Shown one piece after another: positions 1 through 6,249 of a stretch of DNA of 8,584 bases. Where the stretch lies: NCBI GenBank assembly GCA_002419215.1, contig DIFQ01000045.1, forward strand, positions 1 through 8,584. Reading direction: 5' to 3'. A program made the position numbers and the translations under genes. The notes under the pieces are model-generated. The model did no database searches and was not told the DNA's origin. It saw only the letters and a list, made by a program, of their open reading frames with translations. The number at the start of each line of letters is the position of its first letter. Within the stretch, counting starts at the first letter, position 1. This DNA comes from Syntrophaceae bacterium UBA5744. GTDB lineage: Bacteria; Desulfobacterota; Syntrophia; Syntrophales; UBA2192.

Positions 1-1590
1 CGGGCTCAGGGTCGTGAAGCTCCAGGAACTCGACGATGCAAGAGCAACCCCTTCACTGTCCTGTACGCCGGTGGTGAGCGTTGCCGTGTAGCTTGTGCTG
101 TAGGCCAGGATCGACGAAGGCGTGAAGGTTGCCGTCTGCGTCCCTGAATCGTATGACACGGACCCTGAGACGGGCGAGCCTCCCTGCGTGAGCGTGAAGG
201 ACGAGGCGGTGATCGACGATGCGCTCATGGTTTCGCTGAAGGTCACCGTAACGGGAGTGTTGACGGCCACATCGGCGGCACCCGAGGAAGGGCTCATTCC
301 CGCGACGGTCGGCGGCACCCCGGCCTGGGTTACCGTGTAGGTCTGGCCGGCGATCGTGATCGTCCCGGTCCGCCGCTTCGCCCCCGTGTTCTCGGTGATG
401 CTGTAGGAGACCGTCCCGTTTCCCGTCCCGCTCGAGCCGCCGGTGATCGTAATCCAGGCATTGTTGCTGACGGCTACCCAGGAGCAGCTCCCCCCCGTGG
501 TCACCGTCACGCTGCCCGTCGACGCGGCGGGGGAGGAAAACGCCCGCGACGTGGCCGAGAGCCCGTAGCTGCAGGAGGCAAAGGTCACGTTGAGGGTCTG
601 GAACTGGCGGGAGTACAGCGTCCCGTAGCCGGAGACGGTCAGCGTGCAGCCGTAGTTCATGTTCATCTTCATCCGGAAGAGACCGTTCGGACGGTCCCCG
701 CCCGATGTCCCCCAGCTGTTCAGGACGATCCAGTAGTGGTTGCTGGGGTCGGCGTCGTCGTCGTTGTAGCCGACGATGATCACGGCATGGCCGCCCCAGT
801 CAGCCGTCGATACGCCGCAGGAGCCGTCGGGGTTCCAGATCACGGGCTCCGTCTGATTGTTCCAGAAATCGTAGAAGGTATCCCACCCCCCTGCGTCGGG
901 CAGGTAGTAGGCAAAATAGACTCCCTTGTTCTGGTTCAGGATATTCTTGATGTTCAGGATCGCAGCGGCCTGGCCGGCCGTGGTCGTGGAGATGCTCTGG
1001 ACCGTCACGGCCCCGCTGATCCCGTAATTCGGGTTTGTGGAGATGGCCGAGCAGGTCCCGGCGCAGGTGCCGCCGCCGTCGATGTAGGCGGCGTTCGTAT
1101 TGGACCAGGGGATGGCAATGGTCTGGTCCGTGTACCAGCTCGAGAACATGGTAAGGTTGCCGCCGTTGCAGGGGCAATAAGACTCTTGCGAGTTATAGCA
1201 GGAGTTGAAGAATTCGATGGACAGCCTGTCCTGGATGTTTCGCTGGGCCTTGAGGGCAAGCTCCAGAACGCCCGTACCAGCCCAAACCCAGCAGTTGCCG
1301 CAGGCGCCCTGGTTTCGTGCGGAGGGGGTGTACTGAATGTTGTCCAGGAGACTGAGGGAGCCGCCGACGGGAAGCTCTCCCAGCATGACCATCCCTGCAC
1401 GAACCCTCGGGTCCGCGGGGGCCTTGGGCGCCGCTTCAAAGTCCCGCACCCACCGGTCCAGGGTCTGGGCATCGGGGCGCATGACGGCAGGCCGCGATTT
1501 CGGGCTCCCCTGGGAGAATGCGCTGGAGTGGAAGCCGACGACAAGTGAAAGGGCAAGAACGAGGGCAACACCGATCCGGGTTTTTCTCAT
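1..1590 (-). CDS. Secreted papain-like (C1A) cysteine peptidase with BACON-like and Big_5-like domains, C-terminus cut off by window edge
   Basis: 530 residues are visible and the frame is still open at base 1. Residues 1-26 form a signal peptide (basic start, hydrophobic core, likely cut near SAFS/QG), so the protein is exported. The papain core spans about 85-325. It has oxyanion Gln94 and nucleophile Cys100 in QGACGNCW, six residues apart as in papain. His268 lies in WGGHAVIIVGY and Asn291 in LNSWG. Cys97 and Cys141 (in CNGG) sit where papain has a conserved disulfide. Residues 28-84 look like a short propeptide or linker. Residues 342-424 resemble a BACON-type beta-sandwich (WITI, GTVSYSI, RTGTITIAGQTYTVTQAG). 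Residues 426-528 resemble a Big_5 Ig-like module ending SWSFTTL, and more modules may follow beyond the edge. The ATG at 1590 is chosen for the signal peptide and an AGGA eight bases upstream. All catalytic residues are present, so activity is expected. Substrate is unknown. Confidence 0.93.
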   Translation of the reverse strand, partial: MRKTRIGVALVLALSLVVGFHSSAFSQGSPKSRPAVMRPDAQTLDRWVRDFEAAPKAPADPRVRAGMVMLGELPVGGSLSLLDNIQYTPSARNQGACGNCWVWAGTGVLELALKAQRNIQDRLSIEFFNSCYNSQESYCPCNGGNLTMFSSWYTDQTIAIPWSNTNAAYIDGGGTCAGTCSAISTNPNYGISGAVTVQSISTTTAGQAAAILNIKNILNQNKGVYFAYYLPDAGGWDTFYDFWNNQTEPVIWNPDGSCGVSTADWGGHAVIIVGYNDDDADPSNHYWIVLNSWGTSGGDRPNGLFRMKMNMNYGCTLTVSGYGTLYSRQFQTLNVTFASCSYGLSATSRAFSSPAASTGSVTVTTGGSCSWVAVSNNAWITITGGSSGTGNGTVSYSITENTGAKRRTGTITIAGQTYTVTQAGVPPTVAGMSPSSGAADVAVNTPVTVTFSETMSASSITASSFTLTQGGSPVSGSVSYDSGTQTATFTPSSILAYSTSYTATLTTGVQDSEGVALASSSSWSFTTLSP

Positions 1591-1593
1591 GGG

Positions 1594-1606
1594 ACACGTC
1601 CTGTGT
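1594..1606 (-). promoter_or_regulatory. Ribosome binding site of the peptidase gene in a small hairpin loop
   Basis: AGGA (bases 1599-1602, read on the minus strand) lies eight bases before the peptidase ATG and supports that start. It sits in the five-base loop of a four-pair stem, ACAC (1603-1606) with GTGT (1594-1597). The stem is too short to claim regulation. Confidence 0.4.
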
Positions 1607-1681
1607 GCGAATTGCGGAAGCGACAGGGCCGCGGCGCGTCCTTTCACCGCTCACTCCGGGATAACCGGTCCCGGACCCCCG

Positions 1682-2176
1682 TCAGCGGGGCGCCGTATCG
1701 CCGGGTGCCAGCGAGGGGAAATCGAACAGGATCGGCGTGCAGGTCCCCCGCGTGATCACCTTGAGCGTGCAGCCTATGCGCTTTCCCGGCCGGATGTCAA
1801 ATTTTTCCATGAAGGCCCTGTCCGGAGGCATCTCCCGGTCCGGCAGGAGGGAAAAGGTCCTCTGCAGCGCCGCCTTCCCAAGGGGCCCCTCAACGGGCCC
1901 GTCGGGGATGAAGCGGAATTTCACGTCGAACCGCCCGCCTGCCTCTGCGGCAGGGGGCGCCCAAGGGGCCACCGAGACGATCTCGGCCTGCCCCGGGTAG
2001 GATTTGTACTCGCAGGGCCCTCCCACCAGGGGTCTTCGTGCAATTTCCGAACCTGTCACGGAGCAACCAATCCCCGGCAACATGGCCACAATCAGAATAA
2101 TCGTAAAAACCCCTGTTTTCTTGAGGGAAAACCGCCGACCGACCGATGCGCGTTTTTCTTCATGCCCCTGGCTCAT
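1682..2176 (-). CDS. Small membrane-anchored or lipoprotein-like protein of unknown function
   Basis: 164 residues. I do not recognise a named family. The N-terminus has a basic stretch (KR, RR, KK within residues 8-20), then a hydrophobic segment at about 22-37 ending in LPGIGC, with Cys38 as a possible lipidated cysteine. The residue three before Cys38 is Gly, not the usual Leu, so lipidation is uncertain and an uncleaved anchor is possible. The rest is soluble: a PCEYKSYPGQAEI segment (54-66), an FDVKFRFIPDGP strand region (83-94), a Pro-rich middle, and GKRIGCTLKVITRGTCTPILFDF (start 131). Cys55, Cys136 and Cys146 could form a disulfide in the periplasm. The ATG at 2176 is chosen over the frame's earlier start at 2326 because a strong GGGAGGG lies just upstream, and because the extra 50 codons run through the intergenic repeat. 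It follows the TolC-like gene and precedes the peptidase by 91 bases. Confidence 0.75.
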   Translation of the reverse strand: MSQGHEEKRASVGRRFSLKKTGVFTIILIVAMLPGIGCSVTGSEIARRPLVGGPCEYKSYPGQAEIVSVAPWAPPAAEAGGRFDVKFRFIPDGPVEGPLGKAALQRTFSLLPDREMPPDRAFMEKFDIRPGKRIGCTLKVITRGTCTPILFDFPSLAPGDTAPR

Positions 2177-2180
2177 CGCG

Positions 2181-2187
2181 CCCTCCC
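2181..2187 (-). promoter_or_regulatory. Strong ribosome binding site fixing the start of the small protein gene
   Basis: GGGAGGG on the minus strand ends four bases before the ATG at 2176-2174. It is the strongest Shine-Dalgarno match in the window and decides this start against the longer frame opening at 2326. Confidence 0.7.
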
Positions 2188-2251
2188 TGTGTACCCTGTT
2201 TTTCGGTTTCCCACCACCCGCCGCTAGGCGGCAGTGGCTAGTGACCAGGAT

Positions 2252-2337
2252 GGGGAATTGGGAAACTGGGTATTGGGTACTGAAAATCCTGAATCCCTTT
2301 TCCTCTTCACTCAGACACTCAGGCACTCCGTCACTTC
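2252..2337. repeat. Two adjacent short-period arrays in the gap after the TolC-like gene
   Basis: Bases 2252-2281 read on the plus strand as four successive GGG-headed units of 7-8 bases (GGGGAATT, GGGAAACT, GGGTATT, GGGTACT). Bases 2308-2337 hold CACTCAG twice at a period of eight, followed by the related CACTCCG and TCACTTC. Both arrays are degenerate. They fill most of the 166-base gap between the TolC-like stop (2343) and the next start (2176). A small CCGCC/GGCGG stem lies beside them at about 2219-2232. Confidence 0.6.
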
Positions 2338-2342
2338 CTTTT

Positions 2343-3701
2343 TCACTGCTGCGAAGCAGCCTCTTGGGGTCTCCAGATCACCCCCGTGGCCCGCTCGAGA
2401 CCGGCCAGGGCAATGCGGTAATCGCTCAGGGCATTGGACCAGGAGGCCCTGGAGAACGTCAGGAGCGTGAGGGCGTCGAGGACGTCCGTCGACCTGGCCA
2501 CCTGTTCCCGGTAGCGTTCCTGGTTGATCCGGTAGTTCTCCTCGGCCTGCTCGATGGCCTTCTGCGTCACGGCGATGAGCTTTTCCGCCTCCTTCACGTT
2601 GAGCCAGGCGCTCTTGACCTCGAGGGAAACCTGGTCCTTCACGTTCATCAGGGCATGCTGGGCCTGCCTTTCCTGGCTGACACTGGCATCGCGGGCATAT
2701 TTCGTCCGCCCCCACTCCCAGAGGTCCCAGGAAGCCATGGCCGCGACGGTCCAGTTCTCCGGATCCCGGTAGGGTGAGCCGTTCAGGTCGGCGCTGTCGC
2801 CATAGCGCTGATAGCTGCCGACGAGATTCACCGACGGGTAGAACTCGCTTTCCACGATCTTGACCTTCTTGCCGGCCTGTTCGGCCCTCAGGCTGTATAC
2901 CTGGATCTCGGGGCGGTTCTCGAAGGCTGTTTTCAGGCACTCCTCGAAGGCCGTCTCGTAAGGCGTGTAATCGAGGATGTCCACGACGTCCACGGGCGCT
3001 CCGATGGGCCGGCGCAAAACGGTGTTGAAGCGCGACCGCGCCACTTCCAGGCTGTTTTCCGTCCGGATGAGAGCCTGGTTGCTGTCTGCCAGCCGCACTT
3101 CGGCCTGGAGGTAATCGTTGCGGGGGACCAGGCCCACCTCGTAGAAGTTCTTCGCCAGGTCCCGCTGGGCCGTGAACTGCTCGACGGACTGCTTCGCCAC
3201 CCCGACGAGCCGCTTCGCCTTGAGGATGGTGAAGTAGCCCCGCTTCACCTCCAGGACGATGTCCTGGATCGTGCCCAACTCCTCCTGCCTCGCGGCGTCG
3301 GCCCCCAGTCGGCTGATGTCGTAGTTTGCCGTGATCCGGCCGCCGGCGAATACGGGCTGTCGCACGTCGAGGGACCAGAGGTAATTGTCCTGCGTTCCGA
3401 CTGTCAGCGCCTGGATGGCAGAGGGCGGCGGCTGCTTGATATAAGCCGCCGGGTCGTTATAGGTGTAGTTGTAGGTTGTGCTCAATTTCGGGAGAAACCC
3501 CGTGAAGGCCTCCTTCCGGCGAGCTTCCGAGGCAAAAACCCCTTCCTTCGCCGACTGGATGGTGACGCTCTGCCTGAGTGCAATGGCGATGCTCTCCTCG
3601 AGCGTCAGCGGCACCGCCGCCTCCTGCGCCCCCGCAACACCGACAGAGATCAAAACCAAGCATACACTGGCAAATATTCCACCCCGTGCTAATCGTTTCA
3701 T
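2343..3701 (-). CDS. TolC-family outer-membrane efflux channel protein
   Basis: 452 residues, normal length for the outer membrane efflux protein (OEP/TolC) family. Residues 1-25 are a signal peptide with cleavage at AGA/QEA. There is no lipobox cysteine, as in TolC and unlike OprM. The two internal OEP repeats are easy to see. GFLPKLSTTYNY (68-79) mirrors SEFYPSVNLVGSY (285-297). QPVFAGGR (115-122) mirrors WDLWEWGR (325-332). YEVGLVPRNDYLQAEV (187-202) mirrors YREQVARSTDVLDALT (397-412). The stretches between them are long alpha-helical, heptad-like segments that would build the periplasmic tunnel. A trimer in the outer membrane would be the exit duct for the adaptor and ABC transporter encoded upstream. 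The ATG at 3701 is preferred over 3734 because it starts directly at the signal peptide and has GAGGTGA upstream. The 88-base gap to the permease gene could hold its own promoter, but I see no convincing -35/-10 pair. Confidence 0.95.
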   Translation of the reverse strand: MKRLARGGIFASVCLVLISVGVAGAQEAAVPLTLEESIAIALRQSVTIQSAKEGVFASEARRKEAFTGFLPKLSTTYNYTYNDPAAYIKQPPPSAIQALTVGTQDNYLWSLDVRQPVFAGGRITANYDISRLGADAARQEELGTIQDIVLEVKRGYFTILKAKRLVGVAKQSVEQFTAQRDLAKNFYEVGLVPRNDYLQAEVRLADSNQALIRTENSLEVARSRFNTVLRRPIGAPVDVVDILDYTPYETAFEECLKTAFENRPEIQVYSLRAEQAGKKVKIVESEFYPSVNLVGSYQRYGDSADLNGSPYRDPENWTVAAMASWDLWEWGRTKYARDASVSQERQAQHALMNVKDQVSLEVKSAWLNVKEAEKLIAVTQKAIEQAEENYRINQERYREQVARSTDVLDALTLLTFSRASWSNALSDYRIALAGLERATGVIWRPQEAASQQ

Positions 3702-3706
3702 ACAAA

Positions 3707-3713
3707 TCACCTC
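3707..3713 (-). promoter_or_regulatory. Ribosome binding site fixing the start of the TolC-like gene
   Basis: GAGGTGA on the minus strand ends five bases before the ATG at 3701-3699. It supports this start over the in-frame ATG at 3734, which would add 11 residues ahead of the signal peptide. Confidence 0.65.
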
Positions 3714-3742
3714 ATGCTGCACATATATGATCAACAGGTTCC

Positions 3743-3767
3743 CCCTGAACCCTGAACCCTGGACCCT
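3743..3767. repeat. CCCTGAA heptamer array between permease and TolC-like genes
   Basis: Three and a half units of a 7-base repeat on the plus strand: CCCTGAA, CCCTGAA, CCCTGGA, then CCCTT. The same units in a different order occur at 6253-6270, so this is a dispersed element of this genome and not a one-off run. Confidence 0.7.
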
Positions 3768-3774
3768 TGCCCCC

Positions 3775-3789
3775 GCCGCCTGCGGCGGC
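3775..3789 (-). other. Small perfect GC hairpin directly after the permease 2 stop codon
   Basis: GCCGCC and GGCGGC form a perfect six-pair stem around a three-base loop, starting immediately after the TAG at 3792-3790. No T-run follows, so it is not an ordinary intrinsic terminator. It could slow 3' exonucleases or weaken read-through into the TolC-like gene, but this is inference. Confidence 0.5.
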
Positions 3790-4911
3790 CTAATCCAGCC
3801 TCTTCCTGAACCGCCCCACGGCCCCCGCGAAAACCACGACGCCCAGAATGACCAGGGCCAGGTACTGCGGCCACAGGACCGTCATGTCCACCCCCTTGAG
3901 GAAGATGCCGCGGATGATGACGAGCATGTAGCGCAGGGGGTCCAGGTAGGTGAGCCACTGCACGACGAGCGGCATGTTTTCGATGGGGAAGACGAACCCC
4001 GAGAGCATGAAGAACGGCACGATGAAGAAAAAGGTCGTCAGCATGGCCTGCTGCTGCGTGGCCGAGATCGTGGAGACGAAGAGCCCGATCCCGAGATTGC
4101 TGATCAGAAAGAGGCATACGCCCAGAAACATCAGCCCTGCGCTTCCCCGCATGGGGATGTCGAACCAGAATACGGCGAAGAGGGTCACGGCCACCATCTG
4201 GGCAATCGAGATCAGGATGTAGGGGATCGTCTTGCCGAGGATGAGCTCGAAGGGCCGCATGGGCGTTACGATAAGCTGCTCCATGGTCCCCACCTCCTTT
4301 TCCTTGATGATGGCCATGGAGGTGAAGAGAAGCGAGATGATCATGATGAGGACGGCCACCATCCCCGGGACGAAGAAATCACGGCTCTCCAGGTTCGGAT
4401 TGTACCACGTGCGGGCCCGCGCGTCGATCCGGCCGTAGTCGATGCGCTGGGGGACAAGCTCGCGGATGAAGTCCTGGTTCAGCGTCTCGAGGACCTGGAG
4501 CGTGTAGGCGATCCGCACCCCCGCCAGGTTGCTCATGCTCCCGTCGGCCAGCACCTGGACGGCTGCCGTCTCGCCCTTGCGGATGCGCTCGCTGAAGTCG
4601 GGACCGATCTTGATGGCGATGTCGACCTTTCTGCGGAGCAGGAGCTCCTCGAGCTCCCGGGGGTCGTCCGCCCGGTGAGTGATCCGGAAGACGGGGCTCC
4701 CCTCGAAGGCATCGCGCACGAGCCGGCTCTCCCGGGTCCGCGACTGGTCGAGGAGGCCCACCTTGACGTCCCGCACGTCCGTGGAGACGACATATCCGAA
4801 AATGAGAAGCTGGATGAACGGCATGACGAACAGGATGGGCCTGTTCTTCCTGTCCCGGAAGAGCTGGATGAACTCCTTCCTCACGATTTCGCGGATCCGT
4901 ATCCGGTTCAT
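3790..4911 (-). CDS. ybhR: ABC-2 type exporter permease, YbhR-like
   Basis: 373 residues, close to E. coli YbhR. The topology fits the ABC-2 exporter family. A cytoplasmic amphipathic start (IREIVRKEFIQLFRDRKNR) leads into TM1 at about 25-43. A periplasmic domain covers about 44-178. Five more membrane segments lie at about 180-202, 229-250, 257-281, 287-308 and 347-366. The RTWYNPNLESRDFFVPG stretch (167-183) and the coupling-helix motif KEKEVGTMEQLIVTPM (203-218) are typical of this family, and the WYNPNL string also occurs in YbhR as I remember it. It should pair with the YbhS-like permease encoded one base upstream, forming the inner-membrane path. GGAGG lies nine bases before the ATG, which overlaps the end of the upstream gene's control region (TAG-G-ATG). 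YbhR orthology is inferred from motifs and gene order. The substrate is not predictable. Confidence 0.92.
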   Translation of the reverse strand: MNRIRIREIVRKEFIQLFRDRKNRPILFVMPFIQLLIFGYVVSTDVRDVKVGLLDQSRTRESRLVRDAFEGSPVFRITHRADDPRELEELLLRRKVDIAIKIGPDFSERIRKGETAAVQVLADGSMSNLAGVRIAYTLQVLETLNQDFIRELVPQRIDYGRIDARARTWYNPNLESRDFFVPGMVAVLIMIISLLFTSMAIIKEKEVGTMEQLIVTPMRPFELILGKTIPYILISIAQMVAVTLFAVFWFDIPMRGSAGLMFLGVCLFLISNLGIGLFVSTISATQQQAMLTTFFFIVPFFMLSGFVFPIENMPLVVQWLTYLDPLRYMLVIIRGIFLKGVDMTVLWPQYLALVILGVVVFAGAVGRFRKRLD

Positions 4912-4912
4912 C

Positions 4913-6052
4913 CTAGAGCCCCTCCCTTCTCATCTTGACAACAGCCACGGCAGCCATGACGAGAAACATAAAGAGCAGCACCCCGTAGCTCGGCCAGAGA
5001 TAGCCCATCCCGACGTCCCTCAGGAAGAGCCCGTTCAGGATGTCGATGTAGTACGTCGCCGGGACGATCCAGGTCACGATCTGCATCATCCGGGGCATGT
5101 TCTCCACGGGAAACACGAAGTCCGAAAGCAGCAGCGCCGGCAGGTACGAAACGAGCAGCGCGATCTGGTTTGCCACGAGCTGGGACTTCGTGGCAATCGA
5201 GATGAAGAGCCCGAGCCCGAGCGCAACCGACAGGTAGAGCGAAGAGGCCAGGATCATCAGCCAGAAGCTCCCTTTCATGACCACCCCGAAGAGCAGCTGT
5301 CCCATGGCGAGCGCCACGAGGACGTCCGTCATCGCGATGAGGTAATAGGGGATCGCCTTCCCGGTGAGAAACTCGACGGCGTTGATCGGGAGGGACCGGA
5401 TCGTCTCCATCGTCCCGTTCTCGTATTCCCGGGCGATGACGAGCGAAGTCAGCATCGCCCCCACGATCATGATGATGACGGCGATGATGCCGGGCACGAT
5501 GAAGTTGCGGCTCTCGAGATCCTCGTTGAACCAGACCCGGATGCGCCCTTCCAGGGCCGGGCGAAGGTTGTCGAAGCCCTGGCGGCCGAGGAAGTCGACG
5601 AGCAGTCGCGAATTGTATCGCTCGACGAAGGAAGTAATGTAGCCCCGGGAGATGGTCCCGATGTTCGGGTCGCTGGCATCGATCAGGACCTGCAGCGGCG
5701 CTTCGCGATTCGAGCGGATGTTTTCGGTCCACCGCGGCGGGATGACCAGCGCAATCGTCGCCTTGCCGGAATCGAGCCAGGCCACGGCAGCGCGTTCGTC
5801 GGGAAGATGGGTGACCAGGTCAAAGTAGGCCGAGGCGTCGAGGCGACCCGCAAAGTCCCGGGAGAGCTCCGTGCGGTCCTGGTCGACAATGACGACCTTC
5901 ACGTTGTCCACGTCGAGGGAAAGCGCGTAGCCGAAGAGCAGGATCAGCAGCAGCGGCAGCGCGAAGGCCATGTACAGGCTCCGGTAGTCCCGGACGATGT
6001 GGTAGAACTCCTTCCGGGCCACGGCCTGCACGTTTCGGGGGTTGATCAACAT
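4913..6052 (-). CDS. ybhS: ABC-2 type exporter permease, YbhS-like
   Basis: 379 residues, close to E. coli YbhS. The cytoplasmic start VARKEFYHIVRDYRSLYM leads into TM1 at about 27-46. A large periplasmic domain covers about 47-182. Five further membrane segments lie at about 184-207, 232-256, 262-286, 296-316 and 352-372. RVWFNEDLESRNFIVPG (172-188) and the coupling-helix motif REYENGTMETIRSLPI (208-223) are ABC-2 exporter hallmarks. It is similar in length and architecture to the next gene but clearly diverged from it, as expected for a permease heterodimer. The ATG at 6052 gives the family-typical N-terminus, although its ribosome binding site is weak (GGA well upstream). It is separated from the ATPase genes by about 200 bases of repeat-bearing sequence, which is unusual for subunits expected in equal amounts. 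Confidence 0.93.
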   Translation of the reverse strand: MLINPRNVQAVARKEFYHIVRDYRSLYMAFALPLLLILLFGYALSLDVDNVKVVIVDQDRTELSRDFAGRLDASAYFDLVTHLPDERAAVAWLDSGKATIALVIPPRWTENIRSNREAPLQVLIDASDPNIGTISRGYITSFVERYNSRLLVDFLGRQGFDNLRPALEGRIRVWFNEDLESRNFIVPGIIAVIIMIVGAMLTSLVIAREYENGTMETIRSLPINAVEFLTGKAIPYYLIAMTDVLVALAMGQLLFGVVMKGSFWLMILASSLYLSVALGLGLFISIATKSQLVANQIALLVSYLPALLLSDFVFPVENMPRMMQIVTWIVPATYYIDILNGLFLRDVGMGYLWPSYGVLLFMFLVMAAVAVVKMRREGL

Positions 6053-6094
6053 CGAAGTCTGTTCCGTCCTATGAAAAAGGTTGTCCTTGATCTT

Positions 6095-6189
6095 CCTCTC
6101 CCCTCCGAGGGAGAGGAGTGAGGTGAGGGGGAATGATCCCCGTACCTTTTTTCACCCTCACCCTGACCCTCTCCCCTCAAGGGAGAGGG
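6095..6189. repeat. Pair of REP-like palindromes in inverted orientation
   Basis: The first palindrome has CCTCTCCC (6095-6102) pairing with GGGAGAGG (6109-6116), followed by GTGAGGTGAGGGG. The second has CCCTCTCCC (6167-6175) pairing with GGGAGAGGG (6181-6189), preceded by CACCCTCACCC. The second unit is the inverted copy of the first, tails included, so the whole 95 bases could also fold as one cruciform. The layout resembles paired REP/BIME elements, which are dispersed extragenic palindromes in many proteobacteria. No T-run follows either stem in the direction of transcription, so termination is not supported. Confidence 0.75.
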
Positions 6190-6249
6190 AAATTAAGGAA
6201 AGGGTCATTGACAGGTCTATTCCGTCACGACTCGGCATTTTGTCTCTCT

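Noticed and set aside
736..1548. Plus-strand frame of 270 codons with a Val/Gly-rich start
   Set aside because: It is opposite the papain-like peptidase, whose minus-strand frame has a signal peptide and all catalytic residues. The plus frame has none of this.
2177..2326. 50-codon N-terminal extension of the small protein (start at 2326)
   Set aside because: The extension runs through short-period intergenic repeats and would put the hydrophobic anchor in mid-protein. The ATG at 2176 has a strong ribosome binding site.
3714..3735. AT-rich promoter for the TolC-like gene around TGATCATATATG
   Set aside because: A weak -10-like stretch exists but no matching -35 at correct spacing could be identified.
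3775..3789. Intrinsic terminator after the permease 2 gene
   Set aside because: The stem is perfect but only six pairs long and is followed by a G-rich stretch, not a T-run.
3478..4938. Open frame of 486 codons on the plus strand
   Set aside because: It lies antisense to the YbhR-like permease and part of the TolC-like gene. Its translation is rich in His, Asp, Glu and Pro with no domain, as expected for the reverse of GC-rich membrane-protein codons.
4679..6121. Open frame of 480 codons on the plus strand
   Set aside because: Antisense shadow of the two permease genes, with biased His/Asp/Arg composition and no recognisable motif. It also ends inside the REP-like palindrome.
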